A stretch of 17,404 nt of DNA from Deltaproteobacteria bacterium (GCA_016875255.1 VGRU01000050.1:1-17404); one strand, 5' to 3'. Counted from the first letter of the stretch, positions 1 through 7,231 are shown. Notes: a model not told the origin generated them from the sequence alone. Made by a program: numbers and translations.

Positions 1-110
1 AGGGTACCAGGATCTCAGATAAAAAATAACAGTCTTTCGGTTTGACCTGATATCCAGATATCCTGATCTCCACTTCCTGATAACCTGATCATCTGATAAC
101 CTCTTCAAAA
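1..110. repeat. Octamer repeat array upstream of radA
   Basis: From about position 47 the sequence is a run of 8-bp units of the type CCTGATAT, CCAGATAT, CCTGATCT, CCTGATAA, CCTGATCA, TCTGATAA. The first 20 bases contain units in the opposite orientation (GTACCAGG, ATCTCAGA), so the array is head-to-head. The same unit family returns at 11606-11727 upstream of polA. No gene is visible here. The array ends about 30 bp before the radA start and may overlap its promoter; no convincing -35/-10 pair was seen. Confidence 0.75.
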
Positions 111-138
111 GCTATAGTATCACGGAAAGAATAATCTT

Positions 139-1503
139 ATGGCCAAAGCCAAGACCCAATTTGTCTGCCAGTCCTGTGGATATCAGGCTCCTAAATGGCT
201 GGGGAGATGTCCGGGGTGTCAGGAATGGAACACCTTCGTTGAGGAGCGAGTGATTGAAGAGAGAACTCCTGAGCGAGACATTCTGGGTTTTGAGAGCGAG
301 GCCGTCCCAACCCCTGTCACTGAGATTGTTGCTGAAGAGAAAGGGAGATTTCAGATCGGTATCAGCGAATTCGACCGGGTCTTAGGGGGAGGGATCGTTT
401 TCGGATCCGTGATTTTGGTCGGGGGCGACCCGGGAATCGGCAAATCTACTCTTCTCCTTCAGGTGATGAGCTGTTTGGCATCGAAGGGGAAAAAAGTTCT
501 TTACATCTCCGGAGAGGAGTCGCTTCAGCAGTCAAAGATGAGGGCGGATCGATTGGGAATTTCATCAGAACACCTCTTCGTAGTTTCTGAGACCTCCTTA
601 GAAAAAATTCTCCAGGATATCCAGACGCTCAGACCTTCGACCGTGGTGGTCGATTCGATTCAGACCATTTATTTTTCTGAACTTCCTTCGACACCTGGAT
701 CGATCACTCAAGTCAGGGAAGCATCCAGTCGATTGCTCTATCTGGCAAAGCATCTCTCGATCCCCATCTTTCTCATCGGCCATGTGACCAAGGAGGGTTT
801 TATCGCAGGCCCAAAAGTTTTAGAGCACATGGTGGACACCGTTCTCTATATCGAAGGGGAAGCCAATCACGCCTTCCGGATTTTAAGGGCTGTTAAAAAC
901 CGTTTCGGTTCCACCAATGAGATCGGGGTTTTTGAGATGAAGGATTCAGGATTGGTGGAGGTGAGCAGTCCTTCCGAGTTCTTTCTTTCCGGGAGGACCC
1001 AACACGCTTCCGGTTCAGTGGTGATGCCCAGCATTGAAGGTTCAAGGCCTATCCTCATCGAACTCCAGGCCCTGGTCGTCCCGACAAACTTCGGCGTTCC
1101 CCGGAGAACAGCTCAGGGAGTGGATGTCAACCGTGTTTCACTTCTTGTGGCGGTGATGGAAAAGAGGCTGGGGGTCCACCTGAACAATCAAGACATCTTT
1201 CTTAATATCGCCGGGGGGATGAAGGTGGAGGAACCCGGCGCTGATTTATGTGTGATCGCCGCCATATCGTCAAGTTACCGGGACAAAGTGATTGATCCTG
1301 AAATGGCCGTTTTTGGAGAAGTGGGGCTGGGAGGCGAAGTGAGGGGGGTGAGCCAACCGGAGGTGAGGGTGAAGGAATCAGCGAGGATGGGGTTTAAACG
1401 AATCCTTCTACCCAAACCGAATCAGGAGAAGGTAAAAGGGGTCAAAGGGATCGAATTGATCGGCGTGAGGAGCGTCAAAGAAGCAGTCGAAAGGCTTTTT
1501 TAA
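139..1503 (+). CDS. radA: DNA repair protein RadA (Sms)
   Basis: RadA is a RecA-related, DnaB-like ATPase that acts in the cytoplasm on recombination intermediates, promoting branch migration and extension of RecA-made joints. The 454 residues match the usual family length. A zinc finger is formed by C10, C13, C24 and C27. The RecA-like core has a Walker A motif GGDPGIGKST at about 95-104 and a Walker B strand VVVDSIQ at about 169-175. The RadA-specific KNRFG motif is at 253-257. The C-terminal ~170 residues are the Lon-protease-like domain, which normally lacks protease activity. The ATG at 139 gives a complete zinc finger; a GGAAAG lies upstream with long spacing. The gene looks intact and stands alone, with repeats on both sides. 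Confidence 0.97.
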   Translation: MAKAKTQFVCQSCGYQAPKWLGRCPGCQEWNTFVEERVIEERTPERDILGFESEAVPTPVTEIVAEEKGRFQIGISEFDRVLGGGIVFGSVILVGGDPGIGKSTLLLQVMSCLASKGKKVLYISGEESLQQSKMRADRLGISSEHLFVVSETSLEKILQDIQTLRPSTVVVDSIQTIYFSELPSTPGSITQVREASSRLLYLAKHLSIPIFLIGHVTKEGFIAGPKVLEHMVDTVLYIEGEANHAFRILRAVKNRFGSTNEIGVFEMKDSGLVEVSSPSEFFLSGRTQHASGSVVMPSIEGSRPILIELQALVVPTNFGVPRRTAQGVDVNRVSLLVAVMEKRLGVHLNNQDIFLNIAGGMKVEEPGADLCVIAAISSSYRDKVIDPEMAVFGEVGLGGEVRGVSQPEVRVKESARMGFKRILLPKPNQEKVKGVKGIELIGVRSVKEAVERLF

Positions 1504-1618
1504 AAATTCATTGCAAAATTAGCAATATAAAATTAGCATTGCAAAAGTTAAAACAAATTTAAATTGCTAATTGTGTAACACTTTAGCGGTTTGAAAATCT
1601 TTGTAAAATCCCTCCCGA

Positions 1619-1670
1619 CCTCCCTTTGCCAAAGGGAGGAGATAAGGGTTTCCCCCTTTGGAAAAGGGGG
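1619..1670. repeat. Tandem G/C-rich hairpins after radA
   Basis: Two adjacent perfect hairpins are present. The first has arms CCTCCCTTT (1619-1627) and AAAGGGAGG (1631-1639) around a 3-nt loop. The second has arms CCCCCTTT (1652-1659) and AAAGGGGG (1663-1670). Both belong to a dispersed family with relatives at 5916-6000 and at the right end of the window. They could stop radA transcripts, but no T-run follows, so a terminator role is uncertain. Confidence 0.7.
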
Positions 1671-1764
1671 ATTAAGGGGGATTTTATGATGAATTTTTTG
1701 GTCAATTGACTCGTAAAACTCTTTTTTTCAAAATGCTAAAGTGATACCTAATTGTTAATTTTGC

Positions 1765-1785
1765 TTGCCTACCGCAGGCAGGCAA
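1765..1785. repeat. Short palindromic repeat, GCCTGCC/GGTAGGC type
   Basis: TTGCCT (1765-1770) pairs with AGGCAA (1780-1785) around ACCGCAGGC. A close relative lies at 5763-5783, so this is a small dispersed palindrome. It sits just upstream of the ribosome binding site of the next gene. Confidence 0.65.
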
Positions 1786-1814
1786 TTTTAAATGAGTTTT
1801 TAATAGGAGGTTTT

Positions 1815-3548
1815 ATGAAGAAGCGAATCATCGGGTATCTTTTGATCGTCTCTATTGTTCTGTCTTTCTCTTCGGTCCAGGCGCAGGAGAAGCCTGCTGG
1901 CCCAGGGGAGGTTTATGATTCCGCAATGGAATTCTTTTATAAGGGCAAATATCAGGAGGCCATCGAGGGGTTTTCAAAACTGATCCAGTCCTTTCCCGCC
2001 AGTCGCTTAGTCTCCTATTCCCACTATATGATCGGGCAGTCCTTCCTGAAGATGGAAAAGCATGAAGAAGCCATTCAGAAGTTCGAATACTATCTCAAGA
2101 CCTATCCGGAGGGAGACCGCACGAAAGAATCGGAGCAGGGATTAAGAGTGGCCAGGGAGAAGGTCAGACCGAAGAAGGAGATCAGCGGGACGGCGGTGGA
2201 AGCGAAACCTGCTCCAGTGGAACCCAAAAGAGCAGAGACTCCGAGGGTCATCGAAGAACCCAAGAAAGAAGAAGCCCGGAAAGTGATTGAGGAACCCAAG
2301 AAAGTTGAGGTGGTAAAGGTAGCGGAGGAGACGAAGAAGGAAGAAGTAAAGGTTCCCATCAAGGAGGAAGTGAAGGCTCCTTCGGAGAAGCCTGTAACCG
2401 GGGTGGTTTCCGAAGCCAAAAAGGTGAAAAGACGGGTCTGTGCTCAGATTTCGTATTTGGACGGAAGGAATCTTGCTGAAGTGGAGAAAAGGGTGAAAGA
2501 ATTGAAGGATGCAGGCGTAGACACACTCATCTTCAGGGTCTTTCAGAATAAAGGGGACCGGATGTATAAGTTCGTTAAGGCCCGTCATGAGGAAGGGGTC
2601 TTCTTCAAAACCGAACATGCCCTCGTCATCGATGATGTTTTAGGGAAAATTGCAGAGATCGTCCATCGCCATGGGCTTGAGCTCTTTGCATGGATGACAA
2701 CGCGTTATGCGACCTACGGCGCCGGGAAACATACCGACTATCGATCCAGAATCTATAATTTCGAAACGAAGAAGATGGAGATCGGAAGGGGATTTAACCT
2801 GTATCATCCCGATGTCCTGAAACGGCTCGAGGGGCTTTTTCGCGACCTCGGCCGTTATCCCATCGACGGAATCCTGTTTCAGGATGACCTGATCCTCCGG
2901 CACAACGAGGACTTCAGCGTCGAGGCTAACAAGGCCTTCTTGAAAGATTTCGGTTATTCTCCCCATCCGGATATCTTTTATATCGACCCTTATAAGTCAG
3001 ATTCCGGAAAATATTATGTGAGGGGATATACCGACCAGTTCTGGACCTGGGCGGATTGGAAGAATCGCCATCTGATGGAAGTGGCTGGGCGGCTGATTGC
3101 AGCCGCGAGAGAATCGAATCCGAAGTTGCAGTTTGCGGTCAATCTCTATTTTGAAGCCGTACTGAACGATACCAACGGGGTTGCGTGGTTCTCACAGACC
3201 CTGGAGGAGGCCCTTAAGAAGGAGTTCGACTACTATGCCATCATGGCCTATCATCGGCAGGCGATGAAAGGCAGGAATATCGAACTGAAAGAGTCGATTG
3301 ATTTGATGGCCGAAGCCGCACAGAAGGCGGTCAAGTCCGTGGGCGATCCCTCTCGAGTGATGATGAAAATCTGGATCCTCGACTGGAAAAGCAATGAAGC
3401 CGTGGGTCTTGATCTGGCTCCGCAGAAAGAGATCGAGGAGATATTGACGAAGATTTTAGAACAGGGGGAGGTCAGTTTGGCCTTTGTCCCCTACACCCAT
3501 CAATTTCCTCTCCATCAACTGAAAGGGAAGTGGACGGTAACGAAATAA
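1815..3548 (+). CDS. Secreted TPR-linker-PgaB-like glycoside hydrolase protein
   Basis: This is a 577-residue exported protein. The ATG at 1815 is preferred over an upstream in-frame start at 1752 because AGGAGG sits just before it and it opens a good signal peptide (KKR, a hydrophobic stretch to about 20, cleavage near VQA/Q at 23-24). Residues ~31-115 look like YbgF/YfiO-type tetratricopeptide repeats. Residues ~118-205 are a low-complexity linker rich in Lys, Glu and Pro with repeated EEPKK and KEEVK. Residues ~206-577 resemble the C-terminal hydrolase domain of PgaB (GHL13/GH153 type, poly-beta-1,6-N-acetylglucosamine hydrolysis), with the acidic strand DGILFQDD at 351-358 and FDYYAIMAYH at 471-480. 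The PgaB deacetylase domain is absent. The likely role is envelope or biofilm polysaccharide processing in the periplasm or at the outer membrane; the substrate is inferred. It has no obvious operon partner. Confidence 0.75.
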   Translation: MKKRIIGYLLIVSIVLSFSSVQAQEKPAGPGEVYDSAMEFFYKGKYQEAIEGFSKLIQSFPASRLVSYSHYMIGQSFLKMEKHEEAIQKFEYYLKTYPEGDRTKESEQGLRVAREKVRPKKEISGTAVEAKPAPVEPKRAETPRVIEEPKKEEARKVIEEPKKVEVVKVAEETKKEEVKVPIKEEVKAPSEKPVTGVVSEAKKVKRRVCAQISYLDGRNLAEVEKRVKELKDAGVDTLIFRVFQNKGDRMYKFVKARHEEGVFFKTEHALVIDDVLGKIAEIVHRHGLELFAWMTTRYATYGAGKHTDYRSRIYNFETKKMEIGRGFNLYHPDVLKRLEGLFRDLGRYPIDGILFQDDLILRHNEDFSVEANKAFLKDFGYSPHPDIFYIDPYKSDSGKYYVRGYTDQFWTWADWKNRHLMEVAGRLIAAARESNPKLQFAVNLYFEAVLNDTNGVAWFSQTLEEALKKEFDYYAIMAYHRQAMKGRNIELKESIDLMAEAAQKAVKSVGDPSRVMMKIWILDWKSNEAVGLDLAPQKEIEEILTKILEQGEVSLAFVPYTHQFPLHQLKGKWTVTK

Positions 3549-3556
3549 AATTTTAG

Positions 3557-3614
3557 ATTTCGGAATTCGGATTTCGGAGTTCATTCCGCAATCCGCAATC
3601 TGCAATCCGAAATC
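3557..3614. repeat. Head-to-head heptamer repeat hairpin
   Basis: Seven-bp units run ATTTCGG, AATTCGG, ATTTCGG (3557-3577), then after a 5-bp spacer the inverted form ATTCCGC, AATCCGC, AATCTGC, AATCCGA (3583-3610). The two halves can fold into a long imperfect hairpin just after the stop codon of the preceding gene, where it could act in termination or mRNA stability. Related arrays lie at 8715-8742 and 8881-8911. Confidence 0.8.
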
Positions 3615-3616
3615 AT

Positions 3617-3709
3617 TTATTCCTTGGGTTTGAGCCAGGCGTTGATTGTTGGGATATGACATTCTTCTCTCTTCCCCATGATGCTGATCTTTTCCTTCCC
3701 CTCCCACAT
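3617..3709 (-). pseudogene. 30-codon C-terminal remnant or small ORF ending WLKPKE
   Basis: On the minus strand an ATG at 3709 opens 30 codons ending INAWLKPKE and a TAA at 3617. The frame is closed by a stop a few codons upstream of the ATG, and no ribosome binding site is visible. The hexapeptide WLKPKE plus stop is also the exact C-terminus of the DUF4124 protein at 8129-8695. The best reading is the last part of a decayed gene of a similar protein, but a functional micro-protein cannot be excluded. Confidence 0.35.
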
Positions 3710-3716
3710 CAGAAAA

Positions 3717-3745
3717 TTGCTATAAAATTAGATTTTTGATATAAA
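3717..3745 (+). promoter_or_regulatory. Probable sigma-70-type promoter for the 59-aa gene
   Basis: TTGCTA (3717-3722) and TATAAA (3740-3745) are separated by exactly 17 bp. Transcription would start near 3752, giving a leader of about 75 nt before the ATG at 3826. The match to consensus is 4/6 and 5/6. Confidence 0.45.
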
Positions 3746-3780
3746 TAGGTAAACTTCCGAACGCGACAATAGAAATCGAA

Positions 3781-3812
3781 CACCAGGCTTTTTGTTCTGA
3801 ATCAGACTGGTG
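3781..3812 (+). promoter_or_regulatory. Leader hairpin before the 59-aa gene
   Basis: CACCAG (3781-3786) pairs with CTGGTG (3807-3812). Inside is a second small palindrome TCTGA-A-TCAGA (3796-3806). The structure ends directly before the GGAGGA ribosome binding site, so it could be an operator or influence translation of the downstream genes. Function is inferred from position only. Confidence 0.35.
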
Positions 3813-3825
3813 GGAGGAATAAACC

Positions 3826-4005
3826 ATGCCAGCGATTGCATCTATTGAAGATTTAAAAGCGGCCCAGAAAGACCTTCTTGCTGCAAAAGATCTGGTTGAG
3901 TTGAAGGCAACATTTAAGAAGTGGCGAAACATCGGATGGAAAAATATCTGTAAACTGTGGCTTCAGGAAAGCACCCCTGAAAAACTAAAAGGGGAGGGTG
4001 GATGA
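3826..4005 (+). CDS. Small protein of unknown function (59 aa), coupled to a helicase start
   Basis: This is an intact small ORF: ATG at 3826, TGA at 4003-4005, preceded by GGGAGGA with 7-nt spacing, a leader hairpin and a good promoter. The product is basic and looks alpha-helical, beginning MPAIASIEDLKAAQKDLL, with a Trp-rich basic centre (FKKWRNIGWKNICKLWL) and a charged tail (PEKLKGEGG). There is no signal peptide or membrane segment. I do not recognise the family. Its stop codon overlaps the next start as ATGA (4002-4005), a classic sign of translational coupling, and that next frame begins like a large helicase. It may therefore be a small accessory subunit of a helicase-based (possibly defence) operon whose main gene has been deleted here. 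Confidence 0.6.
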   Translation: MPAIASIEDLKAAQKDLLAAKDLVELKATFKKWRNIGWKNICKLWLQESTPEKLKGEGG

Positions 4006-4133
4006 GCGAAGAAATCATCAAGCCTGGCCAAATCATAACTGGTACGCTCTTCAACGAACCAGATTGGAAAAGAAACGCTGAGAGATTGGGCGAACCAGAT
4101 TTCTCAGAGCACCGAGCCTCGGATAATCCCTGA
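4002..4133 (+). pseudogene. Truncated N-terminus of a probable SNF2/DEAD-type helicase
   Basis: The frame starting at the ATG at 4002 reads MSEEIIKPGQIITGTLFNEP for 20 residues, which resembles the opening of large superfamily-2 helicases of the DrmD/DUF3883-associated kind. That resemblance is from memory of the family and is not proven. After about position 4060 the same DNA makes sense only in another frame, as the body of an ATP-binding protein, and this frame ends at 4133 with unrelated residues. It is therefore a deletion remnant: almost the whole helicase is gone. Translation would give a 43-residue junk peptide. Confidence 0.5.
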
Positions 4134-5283
4134 AATTGAAATTGGCACAATAGATGGGAAGAATGTCGCCCTTATCCGGATTAAGGAGTTTCCTATCAAA
4201 CCTGTATTTGTAAAAGGGAGATGTTTTAGAAGGGTGGGAAATAGCAATCGAGTGATGCAAGCGCGTGAAATTGCAGAGATGCATTTCCAGTCAACAGGAA
4301 TGAGCTGGGATAGACTTCCGGTAACGAATGCCCCCATAGGCGAAATTGACCTTGAGAAAGTCAAACAATATATTGAAAGTGCAAAAGATGCAAGGAGAAG
4401 GAAAATCAGTGGTGGCGAAAAACCACTACAAGTTCTTGAGAAGCTGGAGTTAATAAAAGATGGAAAGCCTACGTGGGCAGCAATTCTTCTCTTCCACAAC
4501 CATCCCCAACGCTTTCTCTCTCAAGCAATGATACATTGCGGGAAATTTAAAGAAGAAACAATGGCTATTGATGACAGGATGATTGAAGGCGCCATCATCG
4601 AACAGATAGAAGAGGCCATGGATTTCATCCGCAAAAATATCAACGTGAGATTTGTTATGACGGGTAAGCCAGCAAGGGAAGAAGTCTGGGACTATCCACT
4701 TGAGGCGTTGAGAGAGGCGGTTATCAATGCAATATGCCATCGGGATTATACGGTTCCCTCTAATACTGAGGTGAGAATATATGATGATGAATTGATTGTT
4801 TGGAACCCAGGTGGATTGCCTTTGGGTTTAACAGTGGAAGACCTTTATAAGCCTCACCCCTCTATCCTGCGGAATAAAGGAATAGGTGGGATTTTCTACG
4901 ATATGGGTTTGGTTGAACAGTGGGGGAGCGGAATAGATAAAATGCGGAGAGCCTGCTCGAAGGCTGGAATTCCTGATCCGAAGTTTGAGGTCAATCAGGG
5001 ATTCAGGGTAATCTTCAGAAAAGATATCTATACAGAAGAATACCTCCAAAAACTTGGTCTGAATGAGAGACAGATAAAGGCAGTGATGTATGTAAAGCAA
5101 AAGGGAGGGATTACTAATAGAGAATACAGAGAAATGTTCAACATCAAAAACAGAATGGCACTCATCGATCTTTCCGATCTTTGTAACAAACGGATATTGA
5201 CGCGGGTGGGAAAAACAGGCAGAGCGACAGAATACATTCTAATTGGCCAAACCCGCAATAAACCCGCAATAAACCCGCAATAA
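4060..5283 (+). pseudogene. 5'-truncated AlbA_2/HATPase-type ATP-binding, winged-helix protein
   Basis: In the frame running through 4060-5283 the product starts abruptly as QIGKETLRDWANQISQSTEP and continues through the typical C-terminal part of an AlbA_2 (Schlafen-like) N-terminal domain (FVKGRCFRRVGNSN near 4206-4245). A GHKL/HATPase_c_4-like domain follows, with the N-box EAVINAICHRDY at about 4714-4749, WNPGGLP near 4801 and GSGIDK near 4927. A winged-helix DNA-binding tail ends near 5240. The usual first ~100 residues are missing and replaced by a helicase start in another frame. A GTG at 4234 gives a 349-codon ORF but falls inside a conserved segment, so it is unlikely to be the true start. 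Intact relatives are ATP-binding transcriptional regulators or defence-associated proteins. The last ~11 codons are made by 11-bp tandem repeats. Confidence 0.75.
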
Positions 5284-5569
5284 TCTCAATCCACCCCTCT
5301 CCACTGACGGGGGAGAGGGAAGGGTGAGGGGGACACGGGTTAAAAGATTCAATTGCATCATGAATGTTTCTTAAATGTATCAGTGGGCTTCGTAGGAGAC
5401 GAAAGAAAGCCTGATATTGGGCAAATTGCGCATCATTGGGCAATCATTGGGCATGGGCAAAAGGAGCCAATTTTGTATCTCCCTGATCTTAAAGGAGTGA
5501 ATGGACTAAAAGGGCTATCAAAGGGCTAATAAAGGGCTAAATTTATTTAAACCCGCAATAAACCCGCAA
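5250..5569. repeat. Blocks of 11-bp minisatellite units
   Basis: AACCCGCAATA occurs three times in tandem at 5250-5282, forming the C-terminus and stop codon of the preceding frame, and again 1.8 times at 5550-5569. Between these lie other blocks with the same 11-bp step: ATTGGGCAATC and ATTGGGCATGG (5435-5456, with an earlier diverged unit near 5414) and AAAGGGCTATC, AAAGGGCTAAT, AAAGGGCTAAA (5509-5541). The units differ in sequence but keep the period and a GGGC or CCCGC core. Confidence 0.75.
5284..5340. repeat. Dispersed repeat of CTCTCC/GGAGAGG type
   Basis: This C-rich then G-rich stretch (core CCCCTCTCCACTGACGGGGG) is followed by a GGTGAGGG tail. Related copies occur at about 5567-5602, 5741-5803 and 5916-6000. 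It is a non-coding dispersed element that can fold on itself. Confidence 0.6.
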
Positions 5570-5610
5570 ATCCCTCTCGATGGGGGAGGGGAGTTTGGGG
5601 GTGAAATACG

Positions 5611-5643
5611 AATAGGATCATGAAATGCATTAATGATCCTATT
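5611..5643. repeat. 33-bp inverted repeat, copy 1
   Basis: Perfect 11-bp arms AATAGGATCAT (5611-5621) and ATGATCCTATT (5633-5643) surround an 11-bp loop. Copy 2 lies at 5844-5876 in the same orientation and at the same length. Confidence 0.8.
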
Positions 5644-5740
5644 AAAAAGCGATAATAACTGATAAACGTGATAATATCAGAATGGATATAGGTATTACCC
5701 AATCAATTAGGTAGTGAATTAGGTATTTGGACTATTTTTT

Positions 5741-5803
5741 CCCTCAGCCTTGTGACGGGAGAGCCTGCCTGCCGGTAGGCAGGGGTGTGGGTGAGGGAGG
5801 TAA
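5741..5803. repeat. Dispersed repeat with embedded GCCTGCC palindrome
   Basis: A CCCTCAGC...GTGACGGGAGAG segment runs into the palindrome GCCTGCC...GGTAGGCAGG (5763-5783) and then a GGTGTGGGTGAGGG tail. The palindrome is shared with 1765-1785. One dispersed repeat appears to have inserted into another. Confidence 0.55.
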
Positions 5804-5843
5804 ATGAGTGGATGAAAGGAACAAATTCGATCATGGAGCGATT

Positions 5844-5876
5844 AATAGGATCACGAAATGAATTAATGATCCTATT
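5844..5876. repeat. 33-bp inverted repeat, copy 2
   Basis: AATAGGATCA (5844-5853) pairs with TGATCCTATT (5867-5876). It differs from copy 1 (5611-5643) at two positions and is identical in length, which suggests a dispersed mobile palindrome or a repeated binding site. Confidence 0.8.
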
Positions 5877-5915
5877 ACCCTCTATCACCTCCCAACGACA
5901 GGGCACCCAATTCAC

Positions 5916-6000
5916 TTCCTCCCCCTTGACGGGGGAGGATAAAGGTGAGGGTGAATTAGGTTTCATCCCCCACTTTAGAAAAGGGGGGCGAGGGTGATGT
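5916..6000. repeat. Dispersed CCCCC/GGGGG hairpin repeat
   Basis: TCCCCCTTGACGGGGGA forms a tight hairpin, followed by a GGTGAGGG tail and a second unit with CCCCCACTTTAGAAAAGGGGGG. Short ORFs crossing this stretch are by-products of repeat composition, not genes. Confidence 0.6.
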
Positions 6001-6502
6001 GCCGACGAATAAGGAGGCACGATTTATCACGCCGCCGAGTCAGTGAGGCGGCCGGAGGGATTTGAACAAGTTAACCTTAACGTTGCATAAAAAGTGAGGC
6101 AAGTGTGCTTACAAACCTTTACAATTGCGGATTATTTTATGGGAAACATACGATGTAACCTGAGGTGGCCTTTGGGTTTTGCTTGAAAACAGCGTAGCCA
6201 AACGTTTAAAGGTGCCGCTGTAAAGTTTTTCCAGCACACCCGCCTCCCTTTTTATGTAATTTTTACGCAACTGTGACGTTTAAAGACAGGGTAATGTTTT
6301 AATGACCCTTCTTTTGAAATCAATTAAAGACCCGGCCTGCCTCGAATGGTAAGGAGTTCACCAATTTGGTATCTGAAGGCGAATGTCATGACAAGGCTGA
6401 CAAGGGTGCGCAAGGAGCTGCCGTCTTATGGAAGAAACGGGGTAGATGAGCATGGCCGAAGTTTACGCATAAAATTTGAGCTTCGGCGAGGTAGGGTAAG
6501 CC
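6001..6502. other. Unexplained non-coding block before the AAA ATPase fragment
   Basis: About 500 bp without a believable ORF in any frame. It is unlike the repeat families around it. Visible structure is limited to a 10-bp direct repeat ACGTTTAAAG (6202-6211 and 6276-6285) and an inverted pair GCCGAAG (6455-6461) / CTTCGGC (6481-6487). It may be the remains of a mobile element or a structured RNA, but I cannot identify it. Confidence 0.4.
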
Positions 6503-7231
6503 ATGCTTGAGAAGATCGTGCAAATCAAAAACGTAGGCCGCTTTCAGAACTACAGCGCCAGCGGCGACGTGTCGTTTCGCAAGTTGACACTGGTCTATGC
6601 AGAGAACGGCCGAGGGAAAACCACCCTTTGCGCAATTCTGCGGTCACTCCAGAGCGGCCATGCGGAGTTCATCAGAGAGCGGAAAACATTAGCCTCAACC
6701 GATTCGGCGTTTGTGCATATACGTCTCAACGGGGATAGCTGTCAGTTCAACAACGATGCTTGGACAGCGCTATATCCAGACATTTTCATCTTCGACCCTG
6801 TGTTTGTGAACGACAATGTGTATTCGGGTGACTACGTTGAGCATGAGCACAAGAAGAACCTATATAAAGTCATCGTCGGTGTGCAGGGCGTTAAGCTCGC
6901 TATGCTGATCGAAGATCTCGATGGGCAGATTCGTGACGTGAATACGGACCTGCGCTCAAAGAAGGAGGCTGTAACCCGACATCTTCCATCAGGAACTACA
7001 CTTGAGGACTTCCTGCAATGGCAACCAGTTCAAGATATCGAGGTAAAACTTCGTGAAAAGTCAAACGAGATATCTGCTCGAGAGCGTACCGCCGAAAGGT
7101 TAGGTGAAATTCAATCCAAAAGTATACTGGAGAAAATCCGTCTTCCGGAGGTCCCATCCGACATCATTGCCATCCTTGCGAAGCAAATTACGGATATTGT
7201 CACCGTAGACAGGAGGGGACGCTGGTTCTAA
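6503..7231 (+). pseudogene. N-terminal fragment of an AAA_13 (PrrC/RloC-like) ATPase
   Basis: The 242-codon frame has the typical start of AAA_13 ATPases, the ABC-type family that includes the anticodon nucleases PrrC and RloC and other defence ATPases. These features are the opening strand LEKIVQIKNVGRFQNY, the Walker A AENGRGKTT at 33-41, and the block DIFIFDPVFVNDNV at 93-106 followed by YKVIVG. A coiled-coil-like region begins near 131. Full-length members are roughly 700-800 residues. Here similarity stops near residue 233 and a short unrelated tail (VDRRGRWF) precedes the stop. The signature motif, Walker B and any nuclease domain are missing, so the protein cannot work as an ATPase. 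A weak GAGG lies 10 nt upstream of the ATG. Confidence 0.75.

Larger units (their letters stand above)
1504..1814. other. Repeat-filled spacer between radA and the TPR-hydrolase gene
   Basis: This 311-bp stretch has no gene. It begins AT-rich, with AATTAGCAAT (1517-1526) inverted as ATTGCTAATT (1563-1572). A dispersed repeat follows at 1575-1628 with a diverged copy at 17351-17404. Next come two tight hairpins (1619-1639 and 1652-1670), a short palindrome (1765-1785), and the Shine-Dalgarno AGGAGG of the next gene at about 1806-1811. Confidence 0.8.

Noticed and set aside
2102..2618. Minus-strand ORFs of 105 and 158 codons opposite the linker of the TPR-hydrolase gene
   Set aside because: The repetitive Lys/Glu/Pro codons of the linker keep the opposite frames free of stops. 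The products are low complexity (Ser/Thr/Phe or Phe/Leu rich).
4234..5283. The AlbA_2-type frame as an intact 349-residue gene starting at GTG 4234
   Set aside because: Clear family sequence continues upstream to about 4060 in the same frame, and the GTG lies within a conserved segment. It is better described as a truncated gene.
5703..6020. Two overlapping small ORFs (minus 105 codons; plus 70 codons at 5785-5997)
   Set aside because: Both are made of dispersed repeat sequence and palindromes, and lack ribosome binding sites.
6055..6100. Possible integron attC site around GTTAACCTTAACGTT
   Set aside because: No matching inverse core at a suitable distance and no integrase or cassette array.
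6330..6500. Possible group II intron 5' part (GTGCGC and GAATGTCATGAC-like stretches)
   Set aside because: I could not find the domain V/VI hairpin, an intron 3' end or a reverse transcriptase, so the likeness is too weak to call.
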